Notes under the pieces: model-generated
Databases searched by the model: none
The model's input: the letters and a program-made list of their open reading frames with translations, nothing else
What the model was told of the DNA's origin: nothing
Assembly (NCBI GenBank): GCA_945861465.1
Contig: CAMAVB010000007.1
Coordinates: 1 to 64,000, forward strand
Direction of reading: 5' to 3'
DNA: 64,000 bases
Origin: Candidatus Kuenenia stuttgartensis
Lineage (GTDB): Bacteria > Planctomycetota > Planctomycetia > Planctomycetales > Planctomycetaceae
Made by a program: the position numbers and the translations under genes
Part shown: positions 36,145 to 46,124 of the stretch, in pieces
How positions within the stretch are numbered: the first letter of the stretch is position 1
Layout of the letters: each line of letters opens with the position of its first letter

Positions 36145-37575
36145 ATGCAGACAGTGGACGTTTCAAACCAGTCGGCTCAGCTTGCGACTGCTCCCCGAAA
36201 TTCGCAATTCTGGAAGCGTCGTGGCGTCGTAGCAACATCGATCATCCTTTCCATTCTGGGTGCGGGTGTCTGTGCGACACCGATGGTCCTGACCGCTACG
36301 ACCATGCGAAACGGCCTGCTGAATTCTTCGATCGGCAACGAAGAATTGCCAGCCACGGCGGAATGGGCCACCGGCGGCTGGTTTGCTCCACTGATTTTCA
36401 AAAACGTCCGCATGGCGGATGCGGAAGGTCAGTTCGAGTGGACCGTGCAGGAGATCCGAACATCAAAAGGTCTGCTGTCCTTTATCACAGACCCGGTTCA
36501 TATCGGTGAAATACTGCTCGTGGGTTCGTCCCTCAAAGTGCATCTGAATGCTGATGGTGAGTGGCCCTTGAAGTCCGGGGTTAGGCCGTCAATGTCTGAA
36601 CTTTCGTTTCGCATTGAAGGCGGTTCGCTGGAACTCAGCGTGCCGTGGCGAGCGATTCCGATTGTGGAATTGAGCCAACTGACAGTCACTGGAAATATCG
36701 GCCCGGACGCCGATGGTCATCGAATGCTCAACATCGATCCTGTTCATGTGCTGGACCACGCAACGATTTCCGAATCGCACACTCAGCAAAATCTGGCGTT
36801 AATCGCGCCCGTACTGTCACAGTCAACCACATTGTCCGGAAGTGCGTCGGTCTGGCTGGATGAAATGCATATTCCGCTCGACGAACATCCTGTATCAGAT
36901 GTGAATGCAGGCGAGATGACTGGCACGGAACAAGGCGAACTCCCGAACTTTCCGATTCATGGTCGCGCTGAATTCCATGCTCTCGAAGCGCGTCTGAAGG
37001 AACCCTGGACGCGGCAACTGACTGCACTTCTTGGGCAGGTAAGCGGCACTGCCCTGCCCGACCGGATTCTGGTCCTGAAGGATTCGACGGTTGAATTTTC
37101 GGTCTCAAAAGACGGCATCGCGCACGACGGTTTGGTGTTTTTGCTGCCGCAACTCGCTCAGGAGCTGACAATCACGTCGTCCGGCGTTGTCCGTCTGGAT
37201 GAAACGCTGGATCTGCTGCTCACGCTGAATCTGCCGGAAATCGTGCCCGCCGGACGTCCGTTCATGGTGCTGCTGTCGCAGTTTGCGGCGGCACCGATGC
37301 AGTTGCGCGTGGTGGGAACGGTTTCCGAGCCAGAACTGCAATTGCCGGAAGGCATGAATCTGCTGGGCGATCTGACGAGGCGCATCGCTCCGGCACAGTA
37401 CACAGACGTACCGCCACCGCTGCCAGTGGCTGTGAAGGACCTCATTCAGAATGTCGAAAGTCAGGATCGCGAGCAGGCGAACCAGAATCTTCCCGGCAAC
37501 ATTCTGAATCTCATCCGCGCAGTGGACGAACAGACGAGGCAAAAGCGTGCGGAACGCAAATCCCGCAGAAAATAA
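36145..37575 (+). CDS. AsmA-like envelope protein (inner-membrane anchored)
   Basis: A 476-residue protein. After a hydrophilic start, one membrane helix (VVATSIILSILGAGVCATPM) is followed by a long beta-rich periplasmic part. Repeating amphipathic strands there resemble AsmA/TamB-type lipid-transfer grooves (for example VRMADAEGQFEWTVQEI, SFITDPVHIGEILLV, ITSSGVVRLDETLDLLLTLN). The tail is basic (RQKRAERKSRRK). The start at 36145 has GGAGA ten bases upstream; the frame extends 5' only through a repeat. Assignment to the AsmA group rests on overall pattern. Position just before a polysaccharide-export locus suggests an envelope-biogenesis role. Confidence 0.6.
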   Translation: MQTVDVSNQSAQLATAPRNSQFWKRRGVVATSIILSILGAGVCATPMVLTATTMRNGLLNSSIGNEELPATAEWATGGWFAPLIFKNVRMADAEGQFEWTVQEIRTSKGLLSFITDPVHIGEILLVGSSLKVHLNADGEWPLKSGVRPSMSELSFRIEGGSLELSVPWRAIPIVELSQLTVTGNIGPDADGHRMLNIDPVHVLDHATISESHTQQNLALIAPVLSQSTTLSGSASVWLDEMHIPLDEHPVSDVNAGEMTGTEQGELPNFPIHGRAEFHALEARLKEPWTRQLTALLGQVSGTALPDRILVLKDSTVEFSVSKDGIAHDGLVFLLPQLAQELTITSSGVVRLDETLDLLLTLNLPEIVPAGRPFMVLLSQFAAAPMQLRVVGTVSEPELQLPEGMNLLGDLTRRIAPAQYTDVPPPLPVAVKDLIQNVESQDREQANQNLPGNILNLIRAVDEQTRQKRAERKSRRK

Positions 37576-37652
37576 ATTCTGCGAAGCTGCGATGTCGCGC
37601 AGAAGTTGCCACATTTTCACCGCTGAACGACATCGCCAGACCACTGTCTTTA

Positions 37653-37681
37653 CATAAGTCATTTGTAGTAAATGACTTATG
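37653..37681. terminator. Strong hairpin before the polysaccharide export gene
   Basis: A perfect 12-bp stem CATAAGTCATTT/AAATGACTTATG around the loop GTAGT, 78 bp after the AsmA-like gene. The A/T-rich stem lacks a following T-run, so it may be a factor-independent terminator on either strand or a protein site. The remaining 330 bp to the next gene show no gene. Confidence 0.5.
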
Positions 37682-38012
37682 GATTAGTCCCGTTCGTCAG
37701 GTTCGTCTTGACCGAATTCCCGTTTTTTCCGTAAAACTCGACCAGATTCTCCCCATACAATCCTCTCTCTCCGGCGCAGGCAAAGCCGTTTCTGCGGATC
37801 GCCTGCGTTCGAAACTCACACGAATTTCAGACATCACCGAAACCTGACATCAGATTCAAAGGGCGATATCGCTTTCTGAAGTGATGTGGGCTGCTGTTGA
37901 TTTTTGATTCGCGTCAAACAAGTTGTGATTCATGCTCTGCAGTTACAGTGATCGCAGGACAACGATTTCAGAACCACTGCCCTGTGCAGGGTACGCTGAA
38001 TGTTTGCGCAAA

Positions 38013-39143
38013 ATGACTGTGAAGTCCCTCTACGGAAAACGTGTCCTGGGACTCCTGCTGCTGATCTGCCTGTCATTGACCGGGTGTCATGGGGCAAATC
38101 ACTATTACGCTGAGGACACAATCTTTGGCACGAAATTGCCTTCGGAGATGCGTTTGGCAGAGCGGCCTAAGACTCACACCGTGGATTTGACACGTCTGGC
38201 TGGCGGCGCAGGTGACAGTGACACAATTAACACCGGCGATCTTCTGGAAGTGAAGATCGCAGCCGGGCTGAGCGAAGATGATCAGGCGACGATGGGGGGG
38301 CGTGTGTCGGACGACGGCACGATCAGTCTCCCCGAAATTGGTTCAGTGAACGTTGTCGGAATTGAACCTTCCGGAGCAGAAACACTGATCCGCGAGGCAG
38401 CTATCAGCAAGGGACTCTACATTAACAGTCCATCCGTAACAGTTCGAGTGACAGATCGCCGGATGAACACGGTGCGTGTCATGGGTGCTGTGAAATTACC
38501 GGGAACCTACAGGCTGCCACCGAATTCGAGCGATGTGGTGTCTGCTCTCGCAGCCGCTCAGGGATTGGCCGATGACGCCGGCGAAAAAATCGAGGTACGC
38601 AATCCAAGCCCTCGGACGCGCGGCGAACGTCCCGCCGTTGCTGGTGATCCGACAACGCCGTATTCGAACGTGAGCAGCACGACGAATGATCCTGCGACAG
38701 GCGAAGTCGGCATGGAATCTTATTCGATCGACTTGATCTCTGCGGCCCGATCCGGCGATGGTTACTACAACGTCGCAGATGGCGGCGTGATCATGGTTGA
38801 GAAACGTGACCCGGAAACAATCAATGTTCAGGGGCTGGTGAAGCTCCCGAATCGTTATGAAATCCCGGTCGGTGAGGATCTGTATCTACTGGATGCAATT
38901 GCACTTGCCGGCGGCATCTCGAATCAGCTTGCCAACAAGATCTATGTCAAACGCAAACCGCTTCCGGGGCAGGATCCGACGGTCATTGAAGTCAGCTACC
39001 GTGCCGCAACACACAGCACTGATTCCAACGTACTGCTGGGGCCGGGCGATGTTGTCAAAGTGGCACACACGCCGGCCACTGTCGTGATGGAAGCATTGAA
39101 TATTATTCGGTTTGGCATCAATGGTTCAACAAGGGTCTTCTAG
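38013..39143 (+). CDS. Wza-type polysaccharide export lipoprotein (SLBB domains)
   Basis: A 376-residue outer-membrane-directed lipoprotein with lipobox LSLTGC. The Poly_export domain starts near INTGDLLEVKIAAGLSED, with RVSDDGTISLPEIGSVNVVG. SLBB-like domains follow (VRVMGAVKLPGTYRLPPNSS, INVQGLVKLPNRYEIPVGED). It is the channel component of exopolysaccharide export and pairs with the Wzc-type kinase encoded downstream. A Thr/Asp/Pro-rich insert (residues 205-240) between SLBB domains is less conserved. The start at 38013 is chosen because it directly precedes the signal; earlier codons are not signal-like. Confidence 0.92.
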   Translation: MTVKSLYGKRVLGLLLLICLSLTGCHGANHYYAEDTIFGTKLPSEMRLAERPKTHTVDLTRLAGGAGDSDTINTGDLLEVKIAAGLSEDDQATMGGRVSDDGTISLPEIGSVNVVGIEPSGAETLIREAAISKGLYINSPSVTVRVTDRRMNTVRVMGAVKLPGTYRLPPNSSDVVSALAAAQGLADDAGEKIEVRNPSPRTRGERPAVAGDPTTPYSNVSSTTNDPATGEVGMESYSIDLISAARSGDGYYNVADGGVIMVEKRDPETINVQGLVKLPNRYEIPVGEDLYLLDAIALAGGISNQLANKIYVKRKPLPGQDPTVIEVSYRAATHSTDSNVLLGPGDVVKVAHTPATVVMEALNIIRFGINGSTRVF

Positions 39144-39165
39144 TACTTTGTGATTCGTGTTTTGA

Positions 39166-39231
39166 TGTGTGCCACTGGCTCTGCCAGTGCTTCCTGCAAA
39201 TGGGGGGCACTGGCAAAGCCAGTGGCACACA
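39166..39231. repeat. TGTGTGCCACTGGC inverted repeat, copy 2
   Basis: Left arm 39166-39189 and right arm 39208-39231, 24 bp each with an 18-nt loop. The left arm is identical to the one at 28600. It separates the export lipoprotein gene from the autokinase gene. Confidence 0.88.
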
Positions 39232-39271
39232 ACCATGAAACGAGATTGAAGACGGCAGGGAGGCCGTACGA

Positions 39272-41599
39272 ATGTCAGGTCCGGAAAATCACATTCCTGG
39301 AATGCAGGAACACGGGCAGAATACTGCTGCCTCAACGTTGCATTTGATGTTCCGTTTTTTGCGCACTGTTCGGATGCGAAGCGGAATTCTTATTGCGACA
39401 CTTGTCATATCGTGCATCGCCGGGGCGGCGTATTTCATCACCGCGCAGCGAATCTATCAGTCAGATGCATCGCTGTACATTGTCCGCATGGGTGGAAACG
39501 TCACGGAAGAAACGCAGAATAGCGGCAGCACCAGCCTGAGCAACGACATGCCGACTTTCATCGAGCTGATGTCGCGCGATGAAGTCATCGTCCGGGCGGT
39601 CAAGAGGCTTCCAAAATACGCTCGACTCGGTCTGGGAGGTAATTCGGAAGCCAAATGGATCGGGACCATCAAGACCAATCTTTCGGTGTCCTGCGCGTTC
39701 AGCACCACCATGCTCGACCTGAGTTATCAGTCAAAAGATCCAAAGACCTCACAGGCCGTTCTGAAGTCAATTCTGGCAGCTTACGTAGAATTTCTGGATG
39801 ATACACACAACGGTTCTTCGGAAGAGAGCATTCGAAAACTGAAACAGCAACTGAAGGCCGATAACGAGCGGCTGACTTTGGCAGAAGCAGAGCATTTGAG
39901 GCTGCGAAATTCAGCTCCGGAACTCGTTGACACCGGGGACAAAAATTCCGGCCTGAGCCTCGTGTCAGATACGATCAAACTGTTGAACATTGACTATTCT
40001 GCCGCCCGCCGGATCTCTGAGCAGTCTCGCACGCAGTACGATGGCCTGCTGCGGGCAATCGCCAATGGTGAAGACATTCTGCAGTTCGCTAACAAGACTC
40101 TCGACGCCGCCGGACGCCAGATGATCGAACAGTCCATGGGTCTGGGAACTCAGGATGCGTATCTGCTGCAGCGAATCAATCAGGAGTTGCTGGAACTCGA
40201 GAGCCAACTGACCGATGCTCGCACACGGTATGGAGAAAGTCACTCAAAAATCAAGGCGCTTAAGGAGAACATTCAGCTCAAAAGGCAATACCTGCAGGAC
40301 TATCCTCGGCAGCAGCAGCAGGAAATGATGCGGCTGGCAAAAACTGAACTCGCTCCACGCATGGTCCAGTATCTCCGCCAACAGATGGAATCCGATCAGC
40401 AGAATGAACAGGCCATCCGTCAGCAGATTGAAACCGAAAAAAATAAGGCTCAACGGCTCGGTCAGGTTCAAGCGGACCTTGCCAGAAATGAACGCGAAAT
40501 TCTGCGTCTGAGTGAAAGGATTCAGGAGTACCAGAATCAGGTCGATGGGATTGGCATCAATAAGGACAAGATGGTCATCACGAGAATTGCTCGGCAGCCG
40601 TCCCTGTCACCGCGCCCCGTCAACCCACGCCTGGCGATTACCGGAATGCTGTCGTTGATGCTCGGGTCCGTCGCAGGACTTGGCATCATCTGGGTTCTGG
40701 ACATCATGGATGACCGCTTCCGCACTCCGGAAGAACTCAAGCTGCAGCTTGATACGCAGGTCTTATCAATGATTCCTCGTATGGAAGAACTGCAGGGCGA
40801 AGGGTTTGCGGCTGTGATGTGCCATTCGAAACCGCACTCGAAGGAAGTCGAAGCGTTTCGAGCCCTGCGGACGAGCATCGAATTTTCACCGCAGGACACG
40901 AACCGTCTGGTCTGTACGAGTACCGAACCTGGCGACGGCAAAACGACGGTCTCGTCCAATCTGGCAGTGGCTTTCGCTCAGTCCGGCAAACGCACACTGA
41001 TCATTGATGCAGACATGCGGCGTCCTGGACTCTCAACTCTGCTCGGCCTGCGCGACGACACCGGGTTGTCAAAAATTCTGCGTGACAGTGATGAACTGGA
41101 AGTGTCCATCGAACGCAATCTGCGTAAATCGGACGTCAAGGGTCTGGATGTGATCTCCTGCGGACCGCGCCCCGTGAATCCGGCAGAATTACTTTCGTCT
41201 GAGCGGTTTTCGAATATGCTGGCATGGGCAGAAACGAAGTACGATCAGATTATCGTGGATGCTCCGCCGGTCCTGGCCGTGAGTGATCCGGCGATCGTCG
41301 GTCGTCTGGTCGATGCTGTGATTCTTGTCGTGCGGCCTGACAAAGACCGCCGCCGTATGGTAATTCGGGCGACGGAAACGCTGCAGACTCTGGGATGTAC
41401 GCTGCTAGGCGTGGTCATCAACCACCTGACGACAACCGACACCGATGGCTATGGTTACGGTTACGGCTATGGTTACGGCTATGGCCACGATCACGAACAT
41501 GAGGAGCAGTCGGAACGCGACGTTGCCAGCGGCCTTTCCGCTCTGGCGTCCGGAAAAAGTCGCGCGGCGGATCTGCAGGAAAGGAATCGTGCGGCGTAG
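39272..41599 (+). CDS. Wzc-type bacterial tyrosine autokinase / polysaccharide co-polymerase
   Basis: A 775-residue fusion. The N-terminal Wzz-like chain-length domain lies between two membrane helices (SGILIATLVISCIAGAAYF near 32-52, and LAITGMLSLMLGSVAGLGII near 455-475), with long coiled coils between. The cytoplasmic BY-kinase has Walker A TEPGDGKTTVSSN, Walker A' LIIDADMRRPG and Walker B IIVDAPPVLAV. The C-terminus carries a Tyr cluster in a Gly-Tyr run (seven GY-type repeats, about residues 726-740) and then HDHEHEEQ. Autophosphorylated Tyr clusters control chain length and export. GGCAGGGAGG upstream of 39272 supports the start. It belongs with the Wza-type lipoprotein. Confidence 0.93.
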   Translation: MSGPENHIPGMQEHGQNTAASTLHLMFRFLRTVRMRSGILIATLVISCIAGAAYFITAQRIYQSDASLYIVRMGGNVTEETQNSGSTSLSNDMPTFIELMSRDEVIVRAVKRLPKYARLGLGGNSEAKWIGTIKTNLSVSCAFSTTMLDLSYQSKDPKTSQAVLKSILAAYVEFLDDTHNGSSEESIRKLKQQLKADNERLTLAEAEHLRLRNSAPELVDTGDKNSGLSLVSDTIKLLNIDYSAARRISEQSRTQYDGLLRAIANGEDILQFANKTLDAAGRQMIEQSMGLGTQDAYLLQRINQELLELESQLTDARTRYGESHSKIKALKENIQLKRQYLQDYPRQQQQEMMRLAKTELAPRMVQYLRQQMESDQQNEQAIRQQIETEKNKAQRLGQVQADLARNEREILRLSERIQEYQNQVDGIGINKDKMVITRIARQPSLSPRPVNPRLAITGMLSLMLGSVAGLGIIWVLDIMDDRFRTPEELKLQLDTQVLSMIPRMEELQGEGFAAVMCHSKPHSKEVEAFRALRTSIEFSPQDTNRLVCTSTEPGDGKTTVSSNLAVAFAQSGKRTLIIDADMRRPGLSTLLGLRDDTGLSKILRDSDELEVSIERNLRKSDVKGLDVISCGPRPVNPAELLSSERFSNMLAWAETKYDQIIVDAPPVLAVSDPAIVGRLVDAVILVVRPDKDRRRMVIRATETLQTLGCTLLGVVINHLTTTDTDGYGYGYGYGYGYGHDHEHEEQSERDVASGLSALASGKSRAADLQERNRAA

Positions 41600-41645
41600 A
41601 TTGAGGCTGGCGTCATCCCTGCCCAGTCCGGACATTCACAATAGG

Positions 41646-41904
41646 TCTTAATCTTAATCTTAATCTTAATCTTAATCTGCACGCGGTTGACATCGGCTCG
41701 TTCAACCGTGTGCCCAGCGGTCCGCGACTGGTCTATCTGAAATCTGAAATCGCGGGGCGTTGCCCACGCGGTTAAACGAATGTGCCATCCTCAACCCCGT
41801 GCGGTATAGTCGAACTTCCTCTTACCCGGCGACCGGAAGTCAGGGCTCGAACGGGAGACTCATGTTCTGCGACGAGGAATTAAGATTAATCTTAAGATTA
41901 AGAG
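41646..41904. repeat. TTAATC-arm element, copy 2, with internal GC palindrome
   Basis: The left arm is five CTTAATC-type units (41646-41678); the right arm is TTAAGATTAATCTTAAGATT... (41880-41904). Between them lies the TGAAATC/GCGGGGCGTTGCCCACGCGG pair (41736-41777) also found at 10204-10268. The whole 41600-41919 gap is this composite repeat. Confidence 0.65.
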
Positions 41905-41919
41905 TTTAGTGATCACCCA

Positions 41920-44799
41920 ATGGCTTCCCGACACACACGCCAATCATCGCGAATTCCGCAACTCATCCGCTTCAATGCGGGGCCGGGGATGGCGTTTCTG
42001 CAGGGATCGAAGCTGCTTCTGGCGACCGATGCCATTCTCGCGGCATTGATTGTGATTTTCCCATTCATCATGGGAGGTCGCGAGGCGTGGGGACATCGGA
42101 TTCTGATCTCCCTGGCGCTGGCGCTGGGTTGTGTCTGGAGTCTTCATAAGATTCGCACGGGCGGGCGTCTCGTCTTACTGGCCGTCGAACCCTTGATTGT
42201 CGCGGGATTGCTGCTGGTCTGGTTTCAGACGGTTCCACTTGCTCCGGCTGTGCTCGCAAAGATCTCACCCGAGTACGAACGGCTGCTTCCCGGATGGTCC
42301 GCGACGCAGCTGGCGTCCAATGGGCAGGTCGTACCGGATACCTGGAAAACAACCAGCCTGTTGCCCACAGAAACTCAGCATGCATTTCTGATGCTGCTGT
42401 CGTACGGCGTGATCGCGATTGTCGTGGCTCAGCGCCTGGCGACGGAAGCGGATTGCCATCGAATGCTGAAGCTGGTAGGAATCTCAGGGATTCTGATGGC
42501 CTTGTTTGCCGTCATCCAGCTGGCGACGTCCAATGATCGTTTCTTCTGGTTTTATCGCCAGCCGTACACCGGCACTCGTGAAATTCTGAAGGGCGCGTTC
42601 ACCAATCGCAATCACTTCGCCCAGTTTCTCGCCCTTTCGATCGGGCCCTTGGTCTGGTGGATGCTGGCACAGACTCGTGACAACAACAGCGGAGTTCGAC
42701 AACTCAAAGGACTTGGGCCGGCGAAGGCGAATCATTCTCCGTTCGACAACATCGTCGATATGAACATGCTGTTCATGATCTGCGCGGTGGGTGGCGTGGT
42801 TGTGTCGATCATGTTATCTCTGTCGCGTGGAGGCATGGTGGCAGCAGCTTTGGCGAGCACCGTGTGTCTGGCAGGACTTTGGAAGAGTGGTCGCGTGGGT
42901 GCATCGCTGGCCGTAGTGATTGTCGGCGTCGGCGGAATTGCGGTGGCCGGGACGATGCTCCTGGGGCAGGGGAAAATTGAAGACCGTATCGATCAACTGG
43001 CTTCAGTCGATGCGGACAGGATTGATGGCACAAATGCGCGGCGCGCCATCTGGACAGCTGACGTAGCCGCCGTCAAAGAATTCCCGCTGCTGGGCTGCGG
43101 CGTCGGCAGTCATCGCTACGTGTACCCGGTGTACATGCGGAACTTCGTTGATTTTCGCGGAGTGATTTTTTCGCATGCCGAGAGTTCCTATGTGCATCTC
43201 GCGACCGAAACCGGTCTGGCGGGACTTGCCCTCGTCGCTCTGGGAATGCTGTATGTCGCCGGGCGCATCCTGTGGCATATTGTGAAACGTAAGGAAACCG
43301 AACGAGTTGCCGCGCTGTCCGCTGTGATGGCGAGCCTGGCTGCGGGGCTGTTTCACGCCAGTGTCGATTTTATCTGGTACGCGCCCGCCATTGTGGTGAT
43401 CACCATCGTGCTGGGTGTCACCGGCCTGCGTCTGTGCAGTGGGTTCCGCCCTGAGCTGGGGATTCCTTTTCCTCGCATCGGATGGTTGATTGCAGGTGTT
43501 GGATGCCTGCTGGTGCTGTGTCGCGTTCAACCGGACCTTGAGCGCCGTGTTGCAGGCGAACACTGGTGGAATCAGTACAAGAATACGTCCAATGATCTGG
43601 AATCCAGTCGCAATGCGGCGACGGAGATTTCCGAGCTGAATGATGAAGAGTCAAACTCGGAGACATCTGAAGTTCCCGACGAAAAGCCGCCATCGTCCGA
43701 AATCGCAAGCTACAATGGTCCGGAAAACTCCGTGGCCGAAGACGATGAACTTCAAGGGCTGTCGGCGCGCATCAATCTGCTGCTGAAAGGTATCAAAGCG
43801 GATCCGCAGCATCTGGACTCACAGCATGAACTGTCACTGCTGAGTCTGAAGATGTTTCAGCTCCGGCAACGACTCAGTGACAATCCACTCAGCGAAATTC
43901 AGATTCGTGACGCCGCACTTTCCAACTTCAATTCAACCGGGGAGATGCACGTATGGCTCAGGAAAGCATTTGGTCGCAATATCAAACTGCTGATGCTGTC
44001 TGATCAGATGGCGCGCCGCGCGCTGGCGCTGTGTCCGGTGAAAGGCGAAGCGTACATGATTCTGCTGCACACGAGTTTTCTGAGGGACGCGCGGGATACC
44101 GGACGACAGTCACTGATCGGTCAGGCGATGCTGGTTGGTGGTAATGATCCGTATGTGCGTTACTTTGTTGGTGACTGTCTGCTTGCGGAAGGCAAAGTCG
44201 ATGCCGCGCTGGAACAATGGCAGTTCGTGTTTCATTCCAGTCCGGAGTATCGGCGTCAGGTCTGTCTGAACATCTCACGACAGTTGTCGGCAGATTTTGT
44301 GCTCACGACCTTCCAGCCGTCCATTGATGAACTGGATGAAGTGCTGACAGCGTTTCGCGAGCGCGGTCGAAAATCGGATATCGAAAAACTGCTGTACGTG
44401 ATTGAGGAAGTCGCGGGACCCGCCGCAACAGCACCGGGATTTGAAACGGCGTCCGCACCGCCAGATCTGTCGCAGGACACAAGTCAGCGCGTGAATCTGT
44501 TGATGGCCGGTCATCAGGCAGCGTATGCATTTGGGCTTCACGAACAGTCTGAAAACATGCTCCGCCTTGCCCTTGCCTGCGATGAAACCGCGTACTGGCC
44601 GCATCATGCCCTGGGTCTGTTGCTGTTGAGTCAGGAACGTTACGCTGAAGCCGGTGATTTGCTGCAATGGTGCTGTGAGCAGAATCCAGGAGACACCAAA
44701 ATCGAAGAACTCCTCCTTGAAACTCGCAGCCGAGCGCATCAAAAACGCACCCGAATCCACCCTGCATCGCATCGGGATGAGAACACTGCCGTCCAATAA
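41920..44799 (+). CDS. O-antigen ligase / polysaccharide polymerase-like protein with TPR tail
   Basis: A 959-residue protein. The first 520 residues hold about 12 membrane helices and the Wzy_C core. That core includes LLGCGVGSHRYVYPVY, with FSHAESSYVHLATETGLAGL as its active loop. The C-terminal 400 residues are soluble, with an acidic linker and TPR-like repeats (ALCPVKGEAYMILLHTSFL, HALGLLLLSQERYAEAGDLL). Position after the Wza/Wzc-type genes points to polymerisation or ligation of the exported polysaccharide. The TPR tail may recruit partner enzymes. The start at 41920 follows the repeat; an internal start is possible. Confidence 0.88.
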   Translation: MASRHTRQSSRIPQLIRFNAGPGMAFLQGSKLLLATDAILAALIVIFPFIMGGREAWGHRILISLALALGCVWSLHKIRTGGRLVLLAVEPLIVAGLLLVWFQTVPLAPAVLAKISPEYERLLPGWSATQLASNGQVVPDTWKTTSLLPTETQHAFLMLLSYGVIAIVVAQRLATEADCHRMLKLVGISGILMALFAVIQLATSNDRFFWFYRQPYTGTREILKGAFTNRNHFAQFLALSIGPLVWWMLAQTRDNNSGVRQLKGLGPAKANHSPFDNIVDMNMLFMICAVGGVVVSIMLSLSRGGMVAAALASTVCLAGLWKSGRVGASLAVVIVGVGGIAVAGTMLLGQGKIEDRIDQLASVDADRIDGTNARRAIWTADVAAVKEFPLLGCGVGSHRYVYPVYMRNFVDFRGVIFSHAESSYVHLATETGLAGLALVALGMLYVAGRILWHIVKRKETERVAALSAVMASLAAGLFHASVDFIWYAPAIVVITIVLGVTGLRLCSGFRPELGIPFPRIGWLIAGVGCLLVLCRVQPDLERRVAGEHWWNQYKNTSNDLESSRNAATEISELNDEESNSETSEVPDEKPPSSEIASYNGPENSVAEDDELQGLSARINLLLKGIKADPQHLDSQHELSLLSLKMFQLRQRLSDNPLSEIQIRDAALSNFNSTGEMHVWLRKAFGRNIKLLMLSDQMARRALALCPVKGEAYMILLHTSFLRDARDTGRQSLIGQAMLVGGNDPYVRYFVGDCLLAEGKVDAALEQWQFVFHSSPEYRRQVCLNISRQLSADFVLTTFQPSIDELDEVLTAFRERGRKSDIEKLLYVIEEVAGPAATAPGFETASAPPDLSQDTSQRVNLLMAGHQAAYAFGLHEQSENMLRLALACDETAYWPHHALGLLLLSQERYAEAGDLLQWCCEQNPGDTKIEELLLETRSRAHQKRTRIHPASHRDENTAVQ

Positions 44800-44949
44800 T
44801 GACAGGTTGAGAACGGTACAGGAAACTCTCCAGGATCAGGTTTCTGGGGTGTTTTCTGATGCCTCCCGAGTTACAGAAACCATTTTCAAGGTGATTTCCT
44901 GCTCCTGGTCGTGAATCTGGGACAGTCGAAGCAGAGAAAAACTGCCAGC

Positions 44950-44979
44950 TTGACCTGATTTTGTTCAGATCAATATACT
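44950..44979 (+). promoter_or_regulatory. Sigma-70-type promoter candidate
   Basis: TTGACC (44950-44955), an 18-nt spacer and TATACT (44974-44979). A transcript from here would start about 77 nt before the ATG at 45063, so this is the likely promoter of the anchored-protein/pseudouridine-synthase operon. Confidence 0.55.
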
Positions 44980-45062
44980 GTGCGGCTTGAATTTCGACCA
45001 AACTGACCTGGATACCACCCCAACTGACGGGGTTCGTGTCTCTCGATGAAAGTTCACCGACA

Positions 45063-46124
45063 ATGTCGGATCGTCATTACGTCCATCACGAAAATGAAGT
45101 TCAACTAGCCAAACTTCTCAAAGAATCCAGGCCGTTCTTTGAGAGGTACGGCACTACGATGATCTACGGGGTCGCCGCGCTCATGGCGATCGCGGCGGTG
45201 GTTGTCTACTTCGTGCGGCAACCAGCTCCGACTGCAGGAGTGTCGCAAGCCCTGCTGGAGGCGACAACGGCCGAAGCCTTCCAGACCGTGGCCGATGGAT
45301 CCCCGGAATCACCGATTGGGATTCTGGCTCGACTGCGTCAGGCGGATAGTGAACTGGAAGACGCAGTTTCGAAAATGTTCACCGATCGTGAAGCCGCAAA
45401 GGTCCATCTGGAATCTGCGGCGAAAGCATACCAACAGCTTGAAGATCGAAACGATATCAACGACTCTGTTCGCGAACGTGTTCGTGTCGGGCTGGCCCGG
45501 GTAGCGGAATGTCGCTGTGATGGAACTGACGACGCTATAAATGCCGCAACCGCCGCATGGGATCGAGTGCTGAAGACAATTCCGCAATCCAAAACATTCA
45601 AGGCGATTGCCGAGTCGCGTATCAAGCGACTGGCTTCAAACGACAGCAAGGAATTCTATAAATGGTTCAGTACACAGAATCCAAAACCTGGTGATGACCT
45701 GCTGATGCCTCAGGATGGTGTTCCGGGGCAAGTGCCTTCAGCGCCGTTGTTTCCTGACCTGCACAATTTTGGTTTGCCAGGTGCGACAGCTCCGACGCCG
45801 ACAGCAACGACACCAGCTGCCCCCGCAGAAAATCCAGTCAGCGCTGAAACGCCGAGCGAAGCCACGCCATCCGCAGATAAGCCTGCGGAGACACCAGCGG
45901 ATCCTGATGCCGCCGATACTCCCGCAACTGAGCCGCCCGCAACTGAGCCGCCCGCAACTGAACCGCCCGCAACTGAACCGCCCGCAACTGAGCCGCCGGC
46001 AGCCGATGTTCCTGCTGGTGACGATGCTCCGGCAGAATCTCCTGCAGCTCCGCCTGCTGCGGACGCACCAAAAACTGAAGCACCAGTTGGAGAAGCGCCG
46101 ACTCCAGAGAAATCCGGAGAATGA
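45063..46124 (+). CDS. Membrane-anchored protein with Pro-rich repeat tail (YfgM/TPR-like N-domain)
   Basis: A 353-residue protein. A cytoplasmic leader (HENEVQLAKLLKESRPFFER) precedes one helix (YGVAALMAIAAVVVYFV). A helical periplasmic domain of YfgM/TPR-like type follows (ILARLRQADSELEDAVSKMF, EDRNDINDSVRERVRVGLAR). From about residue 245 the chain is Ala/Pro/Thr-rich with TEPPA repeats (15-bp DNA unit, about 45928-46002). Such tails span the envelope or bind the wall. The stop overlaps the start of the RluA-type gene (ATGA), so the two are translationally coupled, although their functions look unrelated. Confidence 0.75.
   Translation: MSDRHYVHHENEVQLAKLLKESRPFFERYGTTMIYGVAALMAIAAVVVYFVRQPAPTAGVSQALLEATTAEAFQTVADGSPESPIGILARLRQADSELEDAVSKMFTDREAAKVHLESAAKAYQQLEDRNDINDSVRERVRVGLARVAECRCDGTDDAINAATAAWDRVLKTIPQSKTFKAIAESRIKRLASNDSKEFYKWFSTQNPKPGDDLLMPQDGVPGQVPSAPLFPDLHNFGLPGATAPTPTATTPAAPAENPVSAETPSEATPSADKPAETPADPDAADTPATEPPATEPPATEPPATEPPATEPPAADVPAGDDAPAESPAAPPAADAPKTEAPVGEAPTPEKSGE
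45928..46002. repeat. Five-fold 15-bp tandem repeat encoding TEPPA
   Basis: Units of the type ACTGAGCCGCCCGCA repeat about five times with third-base changes (GAG/GAA, GCA/GCC/GCG). The changes indicate age or selection on the protein rather than recent slippage. Confidence 0.8.

Noticed and set aside
45928-46002. Recent microsatellite slippage or assembly artefact
   Set aside because: Units differ at third codon positions and encode the same peptide, so the repeat is old and read as protein.
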